Source: Leptolyngbya sp. PCC 6406 (lineage in GTDB: Bacteria; Cyanobacteriota; Cyanobacteriia; Phormidesmidales; Phormidesmidaceae). From it: DNA of 56,726 bases. The stretch lies in the NCBI RefSeq assembly GCF_000332095.2, contig NZ_KI913949.1, positions 3,797,279 to 3,854,004 of the forward strand, read 5' to 3'. Positions 14,860 through 23,629 of this stretch are shown here, one piece after another. The first letter of the stretch is position 1, and the number at the start of each line of letters is the position of its first letter. The notes beneath the pieces were generated by a model, which worked only from the letters and a program-made list of their open reading frames with translations, was not told the origin of the DNA and did not search any database. Both the position numbers and the translations under genes were made by a program.

Positions 14860-15837
14860 ATGCTGGCCTATTTGCTTGCCATTGCGATCGCGGTGGGTAG
14901 TCTCACCTTCTATCTGATCGCCTTCTTTTTGCCGGAGGTCCATCGCCGCCAGGACTTTATCTGGAGCGGCGTGGGGTTGTTCTATGCTCTGGTGCTGTGG
15001 TTCTGTGCGGGGCGGATGACAGGGGCGGTGTTGCTAGGGCAGTTAGCCAGCGGAGCACTGCTGATCTGGCTGGGTTGGCAGACCCTGGCTCTGCGCTGGG
15101 CCTTGACGCCCCCCTCGGTACGGACCCCCATCACATGGCCCCAGGTACAGCAGCGCACGACCCAAGCGCTAGGTCAGGTGACAGGCTACTTTCAAGGCCA
15201 TTCGGTGCGACAAGGAATCGCCGCCATGGGTGGGGATCTGAGGCTGGGTTTGACCCAACTGCGGCACCGCATTGCTGGCCCTCGGGGATTGGCGGCGGGG
15301 AATCGTCCGCCGATTTCCCCAGGGTCTCCAGCACAGGCCACCTCACCCACCCCCGCTGCTCATCCGGCTACCATCGCCCCTGCCACCGCCCCTGCCGCCG
15401 ATACTGACCGTGTTCTGGCTAAATCTGGACAAAGGCGCGATGGTCTCCGACCGGCTAAAGGCCATCGTAGTTTCCCTGGTCTACACCAACTGGTGGTTCT
15501 GAAGGATTGGAGCCTGGAGATACTACAAGGGTTTCGCAAACCCAAGCCCCAACGGGCCATGATCGATATTCCCCCCCGGCCTCCTTCAATTCCGCGAGGG
15601 TCTTCGACCGGCGTCTCGCGATCGCAACCGGAGTCTGGGTCTAGTGAGGACAAAACTGCTCTCACGACACCTGGGGCTAACGCTGAGCCACAGCCAGCCC
15701 CTCCCAGCTCTAGCCCCCGTGCCGCCGCCCCGCCGCCGCCCCTGCCGGACGACGACGACTCCCCTGCTTCCTCCACCCCAATTGCCCCCGACCCCGATCC
15801 TCCTGAACCGGAGGAAGACTCTAATTGGCCTGGGTAG
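14860..15837 (+). CDS. ycf66: Ycf66 family protein
   Basis: The 325-aa protein has a membrane-spanning N-terminus: MLAYLLAIAIAVGSLTFYLI, then FFLPEVHRRQDFIWSGVGLF and a second hydrophobic stretch with LLGQLASGALLIWLGWQTL, the Ycf66 core. The C-terminal two thirds is Pro/Ala/Ser-rich and disordered, ending in an acidic DPDPPEPEED segment. Ycf66 occurs in cyanobacteria and some plastids; its role is unknown. The start has AGGGAGGTCACACCCC upstream; an earlier in-frame ATG at 14764 lacks support. Confidence 0.88.
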   Translation: MLAYLLAIAIAVGSLTFYLIAFFLPEVHRRQDFIWSGVGLFYALVLWFCAGRMTGAVLLGQLASGALLIWLGWQTLALRWALTPPSVRTPITWPQVQQRTTQALGQVTGYFQGHSVRQGIAAMGGDLRLGLTQLRHRIAGPRGLAAGNRPPISPGSPAQATSPTPAAHPATIAPATAPAADTDRVLAKSGQRRDGLRPAKGHRSFPGLHQLVVLKDWSLEILQGFRKPKPQRAMIDIPPRPPSIPRGSSTGVSRSQPESGSSEDKTALTTPGANAEPQPAPPSSSPRAAAPPPPLPDDDDSPASSTPIAPDPDPPEPEEDSNWPG

Positions 15838-15866
15838 ATTGTGTTCCCGCTCAGGAATTTGCACAA

Positions 15867-15936
15867 AAATAAGGTCTCATCCCTGAACAAGGGGCTTAAG
15901 CCCCTTGTTTGTCGTCAACCCGAGTGAGACCGTTAT
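15867..15936. repeat. MITE-like element, family 3, short copy
   Basis: The ends AATAAGGTCTCA and TGAGACCGTTATT are inverted. The interior hairpin AACAAGGGGCTTAAGCCCCT continues into TGTT, and CAACCCGAGTGAGA resembles the element at 3855-3960. Confidence 0.7.
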
Positions 15937-15984
15937 TCCTTGCCTGCCCTCTGGGCAGGCTCCGCCCTAGCGCCAGCCTTAGGG

Positions 15985-16035
15985 ATCTGCGGGTTAATCG
16001 TGTACCCAGTGGCCAGGTTTTCTTTCGGGAGAAAA
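15985..16035 (-). pseudogene. Relic of a Uma2 gene 3' end
   Basis: TTAGGGATCTGCGGGTTAAT continuing as CGTGTACCCAGTGGCCAGG closely resembles 21975-22025, the 3' end of the Uma2-family gene. On the minus strand it would read LATGYTINP, as the intact copy reads LDTGYTINP. Only this tail is recognisable. The 370-bp gap between ycf66 and the tRNA otherwise holds dispersed repeats (AGCGTAGCCATGCCAGAGGC type). Confidence 0.6.
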
Positions 16036-16208
16036 CCCGATCAGCGGAGCGGGTACGTTATTTTCTGCGAGTCCCTTAGCGTAGCCATGCCAGAGGCTAT
16101 TGCCGCAGGGCTATACGGCTCCGCTCAGGGCAAGTCCTATTCGCGGAGCGGCGAGCGGCTCGGGAGAAGCCACGGAGCCCCAACTCGTGCTAAATTAATG
16201 AACCGCGC

Positions 16209-16280
<72 letters not shown>

Positions 16281-16317
16281 TAGAACTGAAACCCCTTAAA
16301 CCCTGGGGTTGTTATAA

Positions 16318-16370
16318 CGATCGCTGATATTCCTCTCAAACTCAACGATCGCCTTGCCATCAAGACCGCC
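16318..16370 (+). pseudogene. Relic of an MNT nucleotidyltransferase 5' end
   Basis: This segment reads IADIPLKLNDRLAIK and is about 90% identical, over some 52 bp, to the start of the intact gene at 22608. Similarity stops abruptly after CCGCC. It lies 38 bp behind the tRNA. Confidence 0.75.
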
Positions 16371-16440
16371 ATGAGGGCGTTCGTGGCTCAGCGCAATTGT
16401 TGGGCGCTATGCGCCAGGAGACCAGGGTACAATTTACTCC

Positions 16441-17793
16441 ATGGTTAACTTACCCCCCGACCAATATCGTGTCCTATCGCTGTTCTCTGGAGGCATGGGT
16501 CTCGACCTAGGGCTGGAATATACAGGTCACTTCAGAACAGTGGCTTGTATCGAGAAGGAGCCAGCCTTCTGCGAGACTATCCGCCAGAACAGAGATGCAG
16601 GTCGGCTCCCGAAAGATCTGCGGATCTTGGAAGCGGATTTGTCACAGCTCGATCCGGCGGTTGCCCTAGATGGACTCGGGGTTGATCCAAGTTCGATTGA
16701 CATCGTCGTGGGTGGGCCACCATGTCAATCGTTTAGTACGGCTGGGAGACGAGGGACAACACAGGATCCCCGAGGAACGCTCCTTTGGGACTTTCTTCGT
16801 TTCGTATCATATATTGGACCAAAGTTTTTCCTTATGGAAAACGTTCGGGGCCTTCTATCCGCTGCCTTGAAACATCGTCCAATAGCGGAGCGTCCTGAGA
16901 AAGGTGGCGCACCACTTACCGAAGAAGAAAAACCCGGCTCAGTTGTGCGCCTATTTGCCAAAGATCTTTCTAGTGTCAATGGTGGCTATCACCTAGATAT
17001 TTTCGAGGTTAATGCTGTCAATTACGGTGCACCGCAGCTTCGTGAACGTGCTTTATTTATTGGCAACAAGTTCGGGAAGTTAGTTGAGTTTCCGGTGCCT
17101 ACTCATGGACCAAACCACGAAGGAGCAACTCAGGGGAATCTGTTTGAATCTCCACGCATCTTGCCCTGGCGAACTTTAGGTGATGCACTGGAAGGTTTGA
17201 AGGATCCAAATCCGCAAATTATGGACTTCAGTCCACGGAAGAAAGGATTTCTTGAAATGGTGCCGGAGGGCTCCAACTGGCGAAGCTTACCGGAAGACAT
17301 ACAAAAGGAATCAATGGGTCGGGCGTGGCACGCCAAAGGGGGAAGGTCTGGTTGGTGGCGGAGATTGACATTCGACCTCCCTTGCCCGACGTTGGTGACG
17401 ATGCCCAATCATGCGAGCACATCTCTCTGCCATCCTAAGGAGACACGTGCATTGTCAATTCGGGAATACGCTCGTATCCAAGAATTCCCGGACGATTGGC
17501 AGTTCAGCGGTACTTTGTCTCAACAATATGCTCAGGTTGGAAATGCTGTACCAACTAGGCTGGGCCGGATTGCTGGCGAGGTAATAGCGGAGGAACTCGA
17601 CCAAATTCTTGAAGAAGGTGCCCATGTTGATGAGGTCGGATCATTCGAACCACGAATCATCTACTTACAGTCGCATGTGCGTACTCGCCAATGGTTTAAG
17701 GACGGCGAGACACTAGTCTGGGAAAAGGGTGACAGGAACGAGAGGGTGCGATACACCGAGCCGAAAACTCTGCGAAAGTTGAGGAGTATTTAG
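16441..17793 (+). CDS. DNA (cytosine-5-)-methyltransferase
   Basis: The 450-aa type II C5 methyltransferase has motif I VLSLFSGGMGLDLGLE, motif IV GGPPCQSFS with catalytic C95, motif VI MENVRGLL, motif VIII QLRERALFIG and motif X GNAVPTRLG. The variable region between VIII and X (about residues 215-340) determines target sequence, which cannot be read by eye. It is followed 3 bp later by the putative cognate endonuclease. Base composition is less GC-rich and codon use is unlike the neighbouring core genes, consistent with transfer. Since the endonuclease is disrupted, this is probably an orphan methylase now. Confidence 0.95.
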   Translation: MVNLPPDQYRVLSLFSGGMGLDLGLEYTGHFRTVACIEKEPAFCETIRQNRDAGRLPKDLRILEADLSQLDPAVALDGLGVDPSSIDIVVGGPPCQSFSTAGRRGTTQDPRGTLLWDFLRFVSYIGPKFFLMENVRGLLSAALKHRPIAERPEKGGAPLTEEEKPGSVVRLFAKDLSSVNGGYHLDIFEVNAVNYGAPQLRERALFIGNKFGKLVEFPVPTHGPNHEGATQGNLFESPRILPWRTLGDALEGLKDPNPQIMDFSPRKKGFLEMVPEGSNWRSLPEDIQKESMGRAWHAKGGRSGWWRRLTFDLPCPTLVTMPNHASTSLCHPKETRALSIREYARIQEFPDDWQFSGTLSQQYAQVGNAVPTRLGRIAGEVIAEELDQILEEGAHVDEVGSFEPRIIYLQSHVRTRQWFKDGETLVWEKGDRNERVRYTEPKTLRKLRSI

Positions 17794-17796
17794 GAG

Positions 17797-18453
17797 ATGG
17801 CCCGAGGTCATGCCGGCTTGCCTCAGACTCGAAAAAAAACACTGTCTCGTCAATACCTGCTAGGGCAGCTCCAGCAGATCGACAATAACCAGGCGCGCCG
17901 GACAAGGGTATTGCGACTAGAGAACTCGTTTCGAGACAAGATTGAGACACATATCTCCGCACTTCCCACTCAAGATGCAATCTTTCAGAAATTCAACACC
18001 AGTCCCTACGTTTTATTGATTCACGCGCGTCAGCGAGGTTATTCCAAAGTCAGTGAACTTGAGGCCGACATTCTTCCGGCAAAGCAATTCTCCTCAATGG
18101 AGACTTCTGCAGGGCGGATGGTTGAAGAGGTAGTTCTTCCTGAATACGGCTGGGAGTGTGTCGCAAGTGAAATGCACACATCCAATTCGGCCTTGGACGG
18201 GAAGCGACTTGACCCTGACGTTTATCATCTCGCAACGCTAAAGAGCGGACCTCGGTGCCTCAACGACGAAATGAGCGAGAATTTTGCAGATGCCATCATC
18301 GGTAATTATTCTTCTTGGTCAAATGAATCAGGGTGTAATCGCATCGACTTTACATATGGAGTGCTGTATGGAACAGAGAAACTCTCCAATAAAAAGGACT
18401 GGCATATCCTGCGAAACATAAAGCAAAAGTGCGGTAGGGCACTGACTATTTCC
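17797..18453 (+). pseudogene. Type II restriction endonuclease, N-terminal fragment
   Basis: This is codons 1-219 of the gene after the methyltransferase. LDGKRLDPDVYHLATLKSGP (133-152) looks like a PD-(D/E)xK-type nuclease centre with D139/D141 and K149. CLNDEMSENFADAII follows. The enzyme family was not identified. Translation continues past 18453 only into insertion sequences and stops at 18636. The IS66 insertion after the codon at 18451-18453 splits the gene, and the C-terminal part is at 21408-21722. Joined across the 8-bp duplication, the frame is continuous and gives about 323 aa. Confidence 0.85.
18446..18453. repeat. IS66 target-site duplication, left copy
   Basis: CTATTTCC; the identical right copy is at 21400-21407. 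An 8-bp duplication is the rule for the IS66 family. Confidence 0.92.
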
Positions 18454-18473
18454 GTAAGCCTTCAGGGGTTCAC

Positions 18474-19795
18474 CTTAACGGGTGACAAGGGCACTCAACG
18501 TCATACGGTACAGGGTTTTGAGATAATGGAGGGGACAAAAAAAAGGGAGCCTCAGTACAGCTCCCCCAACCAAATATGTTCCCTACATTCTACCAAACTA
18601 CCCTTCTCACCCATCTCAATGAAAAACAGTACTTGACCTTCCAGTTACTGTTGTTATTGCTACAAGCGCATCGCCAAGTCAAACTCTCCGTCTTAGCCAG
18701 CGTCTTTCCTCAGCCCATTCAGTATCAAAGTCGCAAACGGAACTTACAACGCTTTTTAGCCTTACCCAAACTCACGCTCAAGGTGCTGTGGTTTCCACTG
18801 CTCAAATATTGGATCCGCCAAGTGGAAACGGGACGGGGCTTGAACCGTGACCAACGCCGTCGTCTGAGAACGCTCAAACACCATAAACACGGCTATTGGA
18901 TTCTGGCAATGGACCGCACGGAATGGAAAGGGCGAAATATATTCATGGTCAGCGTGGTGTGGGGGACTCATGCTTTACCCGTCTATTGGGAGCGTTTAGG
19001 GCGGGCGGGTACGAGTGACCTGAAAACGCAACGGCGACTGCTGAAAGCGGCCCTGTCCTTGTTTAAGTCCTACCCGGTTCTACTGCTGGGTGACCGGGAG
19101 TTCCATAGCCCTAAACTGGCGGAATGGTTGGATCAGCGCGGGGTGTCCTTTGCACTCCGACAGAAAAAGGACTTCCATTTCAAGACCGATACCGATACCG
19201 ACTATCAAGTCCTCAAAAACGTTGGCTTCAAACCGGGCCAGTCTCGATTTTATGAGGGAGTTTTGTGCAACAAGGGCGATGGTATGGGCCCGTTTAATTT
19301 AGCGGTGTATTGGAAGCGCTCCTATCGCCAGAAGGGGCCGAAGGAGCCGTGGTATATCCTGACTAATCTGCCCACCTTGAAGCAAGCCTTAGCAGTCTAT
19401 CGGTGTCGCTGGGGCATTGAACAGCTCTTCAAAGATTTTAAGACTGGGGGCTATAACTTGGAGGATACCAAGGTCAATGACACCCGGTTCTTAGCCTTAG
19501 TTTTACTGATCGCTCTGGCTTACAGTTTGGCTACTCTCCACGGCCAGTGGATGCAGGAGGCCAAGCTAGCTCAGTATGCCGGACGTCTCCAAGAGCACCA
19601 AGATAAGGCTCCACGGCACAGTGACTTTAGCTTCAGTCTCTATGGGCAACGATGGCTCTATGCCATGGACTTATGGGCCGATTGGGCGCTCAAGCTGGTG
19701 GCCCTTAAACCCCATAAACACCGCTATTTTCAGCGAGGTTTTCACGCTCTATCCCTTATCCAGCAAGCTCTCTAGGGGGGTTGTCACCCTGTAAG
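18474..19795. mobile_element. IS4-family insertion sequence inside the IS66 left end
   Basis: The 1322-bp element has ends CTTAACGGGTGACAA and, inverted, CTTACAGGGTGACAA (13 of 15 match). It is flanked by the 9-bp duplication GGGGTTCAC at 18465-18473 and 19796-19804. Both copies belong to the IS66 left terminal repeat, so the IS4 insertion is the younger event. One transposase gene fills it. Confidence 0.92.
18576..19775 (+). CDS. IS4-family transposase
   Basis: The 399-aa DDE transposase has catalytic positions in LAMDRTEWKG, LLGDREFHS and VYRCRWGIEQLFKDFK. The last fits the IS4 YREK signature Y-x2-R-x3-E-x6-K exactly. The frame is complete and the N-terminus (NEKQYLTFQLLLLLLQAHRQ) is typical, so it may be active. 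Confidence 0.95.
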   Translation: MFPTFYQTTLLTHLNEKQYLTFQLLLLLLQAHRQVKLSVLASVFPQPIQYQSRKRNLQRFLALPKLTLKVLWFPLLKYWIRQVETGRGLNRDQRRRLRTLKHHKHGYWILAMDRTEWKGRNIFMVSVVWGTHALPVYWERLGRAGTSDLKTQRRLLKAALSLFKSYPVLLLGDREFHSPKLAEWLDQRGVSFALRQKKDFHFKTDTDTDYQVLKNVGFKPGQSRFYEGVLCNKGDGMGPFNLAVYWKRSYRQKGPKEPWYILTNLPTLKQALAVYRCRWGIEQLFKDFKTGGYNLEDTKVNDTRFLALVLLIALAYSLATLHGQWMQEAKLAQYAGRLQEHQDKAPRHSDFSFSLYGQRWLYAMDLWADWALKLVALKPHKHRYFQRGFHALSLIQQAL

Positions 19796-19850
19796 GGGGT
19801 TCACGAAGAATTAAGGGTTCCAGGGTCTCGATAGGGGTTAAGGTAGGCTC

Positions 19851-21383
19851 ATGAGTGAAGGCAACGAGCCCACCATAGACATCGGCGGCATCTCCATTTC
19901 TGTGTCAGATTGGGATGCCACCCCGGCTAGCGTAAAAAAAGCTCTGGTGTGCGCTCTCATTGAGACCATCAGTCGCTTAGAAGAGCGGGTGAGCCACCTC
20001 GAAGAGCAACTCAACCAGAATTCGCAAAACTCATCGTTGCCGCCTTCAAAGGATGGATTCGGCCCCCCTAAGCCAGACCCGGAGGGCAAAGGCAAAGGGA
20101 AGCGGAAGCGCGGAGGCCAACCGGGACACAAAGGATATTCCCGCAAGCTGTATCCCCTAGAAGCCTGCAAACAGGTGTTCGAGCATCGCCCCAAGACCTG
20201 TGGGCATTGTGGAGAGCCGCTATCAGGAAACGACCCAGCGCCCTATCGGCACCAGATTGTCGAACTACCGCCAATTGAGCCCATCGTCATCGAGCATCGC
20301 CTGCACGCCTTAGATTGTGAGCACTGCGGTAAAACCACCCGTAGCAAATTACCAGCAGAGGTGCATCAAGGCGGTTATGGTGAGCGGTTGAGTGCAGTAG
20401 TGGCCTTACTGAGTGGCGCTTATCGCCAAAGCCATCAGCAGGTGAAGACCTGTCTAGCAGCGCTGTTTGAGATCGAGATTTCTGGCGGCAGCATCAACCG
20501 GCTACGCCGAGAAGCCAGTGCGGCACTGGGGCAGCCAGTAGCTGAGGCGCAAGGCTACGTGCAGGGGGAAGCGGTGATTCACAGTGATGAGACTAGCTTT
20601 CGCCAGGGGAACAGCGATGGCCAGAATCAGGCCCAGCGACAGGGTTGGCTGTGGGTGCTGGTGACGCCGATGGTGAGTGTGTTCAGCATTCTGTTGAGCC
20701 GGTCTCAAGCCGCCGCCCAAGCACTGATTGGCCCAGCCTATGACGGCATTGTGGTCTCAGACCGCTACAGCGGCTATGGGTGGATTGATATTAGCCAACG
20801 CCAGGTTTGTTGGGCTCATCTCAAACGAGACTTTACTCGGATTGCCGAGCGTCAGGGGGTCTGCCAAGAGATTGGAAAAGGCTTACTGGCTCAACAAAAA
20901 GCGTTGTTTGAGTTGTGGTACCAAGTGCGGGATGGCACCCTTTCCCGGACTGGCTTTGCTGAGTTAGTCCAGCCGATTCGGGCTGCTGTAAAAGCGGTGC
21001 TTGAGGAGGGAGCGAACTATGACATTGGCCCAAAGGAGAAGACGCCTTTGGCCAAGACGGTACGCACTTGCCGACAACTGCTGTTGGTGGAACCGGCTCT
21101 GTGGACGTTTGTCACGGTGCTGGGGGTGGAGCCCACCAATAATACGGCTGAGCGTTCTTTGCGAGCTGGGGTGATTTGGAAGCGCATCAGCTTTGGGGCG
21201 GAGTCTCAGGCCGGCAGTGAGTTTGTCGCCCGGATGCTGACGACGGTTTCTTCTCTGACGATGCAGCAGCGAGATGTGCTGGACTTTCTCACTCAAGCCT
21301 ATTGGTCGGCTCGCTTTGGCCAACCGCCTCCTTCATTGCTGCCTTTGGCCACTCATCAGCCTCAAACCCTAATCACGCCGTGA
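19851..21383 (+). CDS. IS66-family transposase
   Basis: The 510-aa protein has an N-terminal coiled coil (LEERVSHLEEQLNQNSQNSS), a basic linker (GKGKRKRGGQPGHKG), a zinc-binding CGHCGEPL...CEHCGK region, and the DDE core with HSDETSF, VSDRYSGYGW and NNTAERSLR. It is intact and starts at ATG 19851 inside the IS66 element. It may be inactive in transposition now because the left terminal repeat is split by the IS4 element. Confidence 0.95.
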   Translation: MSEGNEPTIDIGGISISVSDWDATPASVKKALVCALIETISRLEERVSHLEEQLNQNSQNSSLPPSKDGFGPPKPDPEGKGKGKRKRGGQPGHKGYSRKLYPLEACKQVFEHRPKTCGHCGEPLSGNDPAPYRHQIVELPPIEPIVIEHRLHALDCEHCGKTTRSKLPAEVHQGGYGERLSAVVALLSGAYRQSHQQVKTCLAALFEIEISGGSINRLRREASAALGQPVAEAQGYVQGEAVIHSDETSFRQGNSDGQNQAQRQGWLWVLVTPMVSVFSILLSRSQAAAQALIGPAYDGIVVSDRYSGYGWIDISQRQVCWAHLKRDFTRIAERQGVCQEIGKGLLAQQKALFELWYQVRDGTLSRTGFAELVQPIRAAVKAVLEEGANYDIGPKEKTPLAKTVRTCRQLLLVEPALWTFVTVLGVEPTNNTAERSLRAGVIWKRISFGAESQAGSEFVARMLTTVSSLTMQQRDVLDFLTQAYWSARFGQPPPSLLPLATHQPQTLITP

Positions 21384-21399
21384 CCCCCTGAAGGCTTAC

Positions 21400-21407
21400 C
21401 TATTTCC
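21400..21407. repeat. IS66 target-site duplication, right copy
   Basis: CTATTTCC, identical to 18446-18453. It restores the endonuclease reading frame (ATT TCC then CCC GAA). Confidence 0.92.
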
Positions 21408-21722
21408 CCCGAAGGTCAGTGGTCCTGCCAGTTTGTTCAAAACGGTGTCACTGTCGATGTGGCGGTTCGAATTGGTCTAGATTGGTGGCGACATCTGGGA
21501 GGTGAGCTATGCTTCATTGAGGTGCTCACCGCACTCATTAGAGCGTGCGTGAACGTGGGTACAGCAGATTCCAACACTTATAATTACACTATCAGCGACT
21601 TGAGCAACATAGTTACAACATACCGTGTTCGCGAGGATTACAATGTCTCGTTACTACAGCGAAGCCAGCTCCCATGGCTTTTCTTAATGGCCCGACACTT
21701 CTGTGACGAACTCGTTGATTGA
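21408..21722 (+). pseudogene. Type II restriction endonuclease, C-terminal fragment
   Basis: 104 codons read PEGQWSCQFVQNGVTVDVAV, then IGLDWWRHLGGELCFIEVL, ending LMARHFCDELVD. It is in phase with the N-terminal fragment once the IS66 element and one duplication copy are removed. An internal ATG at 21459 could start a short product, but the fragment is best read as the 3' end of the split gene. Confidence 0.85.
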
Positions 21723-21988
21723 GGGGCAAACCCAACAAACGCATGCACTCAACGGGAGTACAACGCAGTGTTAGGGATCTACGGGTACCCCCGTTAAGGT
21801 GAGCGTTTGTACCAATAGATCGGCGTGATGGCCAACGAGAAGACAAGGTTTACGAGCCTTGGTTCACTTTGCTTCTGTGAAAGAAATTCCGCGAAGCCGA
21901 GGTTGCAATTCCCGATTTTGAGGGCTGATCGCTGAAACGCCCGTATATCAAGGAGTAGTTCATTTGTTCACCTTAACAGGGTTAGGAT
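21723..21988. other. Gap between the endonuclease remnant and Uma2
   Basis: 266 bp with no gene. GGGATCTACGGGTACCCC near 21775 and TTAGGATCTACGGGTTAATA at its right end echo each other and the 15.98-kb relic. Nothing else is recognised. Confidence 0.4.
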
Positions 21989-22501
21989 CTACGGGTTAAT
22001 AGTGTATCCAGTGTCCAGGTTTCCTCCCTTCGGGGCAGGGGGCCGAATGACGAGCCAGCCAAACAATTCACTGACTGTCAAGTGAAAATCAGCGGCGAAA
22101 GCAGGGGTGGGTAACAAGGCGGTGGGCTGATCAAAAATCTTGACCTGATCGGGAGGCGAATAAACCAATACCGTTTGTTCATCTGGGTCTATCAGCCAAC
22201 CGATCTGGGTGCCCTGGTGCAGGCAATGCAGGATGTTTTTGGTGACTCGGGTTTGGCTCTGGTCAGGGGACAAAATCTCAATCACCCAGTCGGGATGGGT
22301 GTCAATGGCATTGGCAATCTCGCCATTGGCATCGCAGGGGATGCGCGGCCAGGTCAAGACTGTCACATCAGGAACAATGGAGCGTCCACCAACGGTACAG
22401 CGCAATTTTACAAAGGCCCAAGCGATTTGTTCCGGTTGGAGTACCCCATTCAGCACAGCAGAAAGTCGCGTTTGCAGCAAGCTGTGTTTTCCCTTGGGCA
22501 T
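21989..22501 (-). pseudogene. Uma2-family (DUF820) protein, N-terminally truncated
   Basis: The frame begins MPKGKHSLLQTRLSAVLNG and contains the PD-(D/E)xK-like core IVPDVTVLTW, then HPDWVIEILSPDQSQTRV and GWLIDPDEQTVLVY. These are characteristic of the abundant cyanobacterial Uma2 proteins, whose function is unresolved. Family members start further upstream. Here the in-frame DNA before the ATG reads KAAEYIDGQIIQEP and then hits a TAG, so about 20 N-terminal residues are lost. It is probably a pseudogene, or translated from the internal ATG. Confidence 0.75.
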
Positions 22502-22607
22502 GGGCTCTTGAATAATCTGGCCGTCGATATATTCGGCTGCCTTCTACCTTTCGTCCGTACTTCGGCTAAGATGACAGCCAAAGCATTTGTAACACTTTTC
22601 CCTATCA

Positions 22608-22955
22608 ATGCGAAGGATCGCTGACATTCCCCTCAAGCTCAACGATCGCCTTGCCATCAAGGCCGCCACCGATTTGCTCCTCGACACATTTCCTGTGGAG
22701 CAGGTGATGCTGTATGGCTCCAAAGCCTCAGGTCAAGACACCCCAGAATCCGACATCGACCTATTAGTACTCACCGCCTATCCTCTCCCATGGCAAGAGC
22801 GGAACGCCATCACCGATGCCCTGTTTGATCTAGAGCTGACCTATGACGTGGTTTTAAGTACCTTAGTCGTTGCCCACAACGACTGGATGAACAGCCAGTA
22901 CAGCATTCTGCCCATCCATCGTGAGATTGACCAACATGGGGTTGTCTTGGTATGA
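22608..22955 (+). CDS. MNT-type nucleotidyltransferase (antitoxin-like)
   Basis: The 115-aa minimal nucleotidyltransferase has the diagnostic GS-x10-DxD motif at residues 37-51 (YGSKASGQDTPESDIDLLV). In MNT-HEPN toxin-antitoxin pairs this protein neutralises the HEPN ribonuclease, in characterised cases by AMP transfer. The stop overlaps the ATG of the following HEPN remnant (ATGA). The 5' end is duplicated as a relic at 16318. Confidence 0.88.
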   Translation: MRRIADIPLKLNDRLAIKAATDLLLDTFPVEQVMLYGSKASGQDTPESDIDLLVLTAYPLPWQERNAITDALFDLELTYDVVLSTLVVAHNDWMNSQYSILPIHREIDQHGVVLV

Positions 22956-23092
22956 CACCAGACAACCCCGCCAGTGAAGTCATTCATGCCCTTCTTCAGA
23001 AGGCAGATCAGGCGCTCCATTCAGCCCGGTCAGAGCTGCAAGCTACTGCCCCTAGGAACCCGTCCCCTGGGGGGATTCCCTGGGTACAGTAG
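22952..23092 (+). pseudogene. Broken HEPN-domain gene, partner of the MNT gene
   Basis: The frame reads MTPDNPASEVIHALLQKADQ and then ALHSARSELQ, the typical first helix of cyanobacterial HEPN toxins. It then runs into an unrelated TAPRNPSPGGIPWVQ and stops at 46 codons. The rest of the domain, including the expected Rx4-6H ribonuclease motif, is absent. Confidence 0.75.
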
Positions 23093-23111
23093 GGAGAAGC
23101 CACGACATGAG

Positions 23112-23297
23112 TTGGTGAAAACCTTGCCGGAGGAGCAAGCTAATCTGGTACTGATGTTTACGCAGTTTGTCCGCCAGCAAGCGTCACAGTTGCAAGATGA
23201 ACTAACCTTAATGGCACCAGTGGATTTATTGGCCCAGTTAACGCTGGTTAATAACTTATCGGGCAATTGGGCTGATTTGCCTGAGGTGGAAGCATAA
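23112..23297 (+). CDS. Small hypothetical protein, possible antitoxin
   Basis: About 61 aa (TTG at 23112 or GTG at 23115; no ATG is in frame), with KTLPEEQANLVLMFTQFVRQ followed by a Leu-rich helix and GNWADLPEVEA. It is not recognised. It is small and acidic and lies 14 bp before the next small gene, an arrangement common for antitoxin-like genes. Its upstream DNA was joined to the HEPN remnant, so the start may be lost. Confidence 0.45.
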   Translation: MVKTLPEEQANLVLMFTQFVRQQASQLQDELTLMAPVDLLAQLTLVNNLSGNWADLPEVEA

Positions 23298-23311
23298 GAG
23301 GTGGTTGAGCA

Positions 23312-23629
23312 TTGGCAAGTGAATTGCGGTTTGAAGTAGAGACACCTCTAGGCTTTTCGGTGCGAGTGAGTCCATCCTACTGGCAGTTTATTGTGACGGT
23401 TAAGCACCCCACGATGGCAGGTATGGAAACCGAAGTACAAGCCACCTTGCGGCAACCAGAGGAGATTCGCCGTAGTCGCAGCGATGCGAATGTGTATCTC
23501 TTTTATCGGGAGCAGTTTATTCAACGGTGGTTCTGCGCGGTAGCGCGACGACTCAATGGGGAGGGGTTTTTGATTACGACTTACCCAACTGATGCGATTA
23601 AGGCAGGAGAGATAATATGGCGGCGGTGA
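23312..23629 (+). CDS. Small hypothetical protein (DUF4258/RelE-like, tentative)
   Basis: The 105-aa protein has VTVKHPTMAGMETEVQATLR, then PEEIRRSRSDANVYLFYRE and EGFLITTYPTDAIKAGE. This pattern of a helix with EVQATL, a basic RRS and a strand ending ITTYPT resembles DUF4258/BECR-type small proteins often paired with DUF2283 genes. Start TTG 23312. The assignment rests on pattern memory and gene pairing. Confidence 0.6.
   Translation: MASELRFEVETPLGFSVRVSPSYWQFIVTVKHPTMAGMETEVQATLRQPEEIRRSRSDANVYLFYREQFIQRWFCAVARRLNGEGFLITTYPTDAIKAGEIIWRR

Larger units (their letters stand above)
18454..21399. mobile_element. IS66-family insertion sequence carrying a nested IS4 element
   Basis: The terminal inverted repeats begin GTAAGCCTTCAGGGG at both ends (left 18454 onward, resumed at 19796 after the nested element; right 21376-21399 inverted), with one mismatch in the first 21 bp. 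Both ends carry the IS66-type GTAA terminus and an 8-bp duplication flanks the element. Removing the nested IS4 element and its duplicated 9 bp leaves about 1615 bp with a single transposase gene and no tnpA/tnpB, as in the ISBst12 subgroup. Confidence 0.92.

Noticed and set aside
18465-19814. Alternative reading that the IS4 element inserted directly at the natural end of the restriction gene (…GFTKN stop)
   Set aside because: The sequence between 18454 and 18473 matches the IS66 terminal repeat at 21376-21399, and an 8-bp duplication brackets both elements, so the IS4 target was the IS66 end, not the gene.
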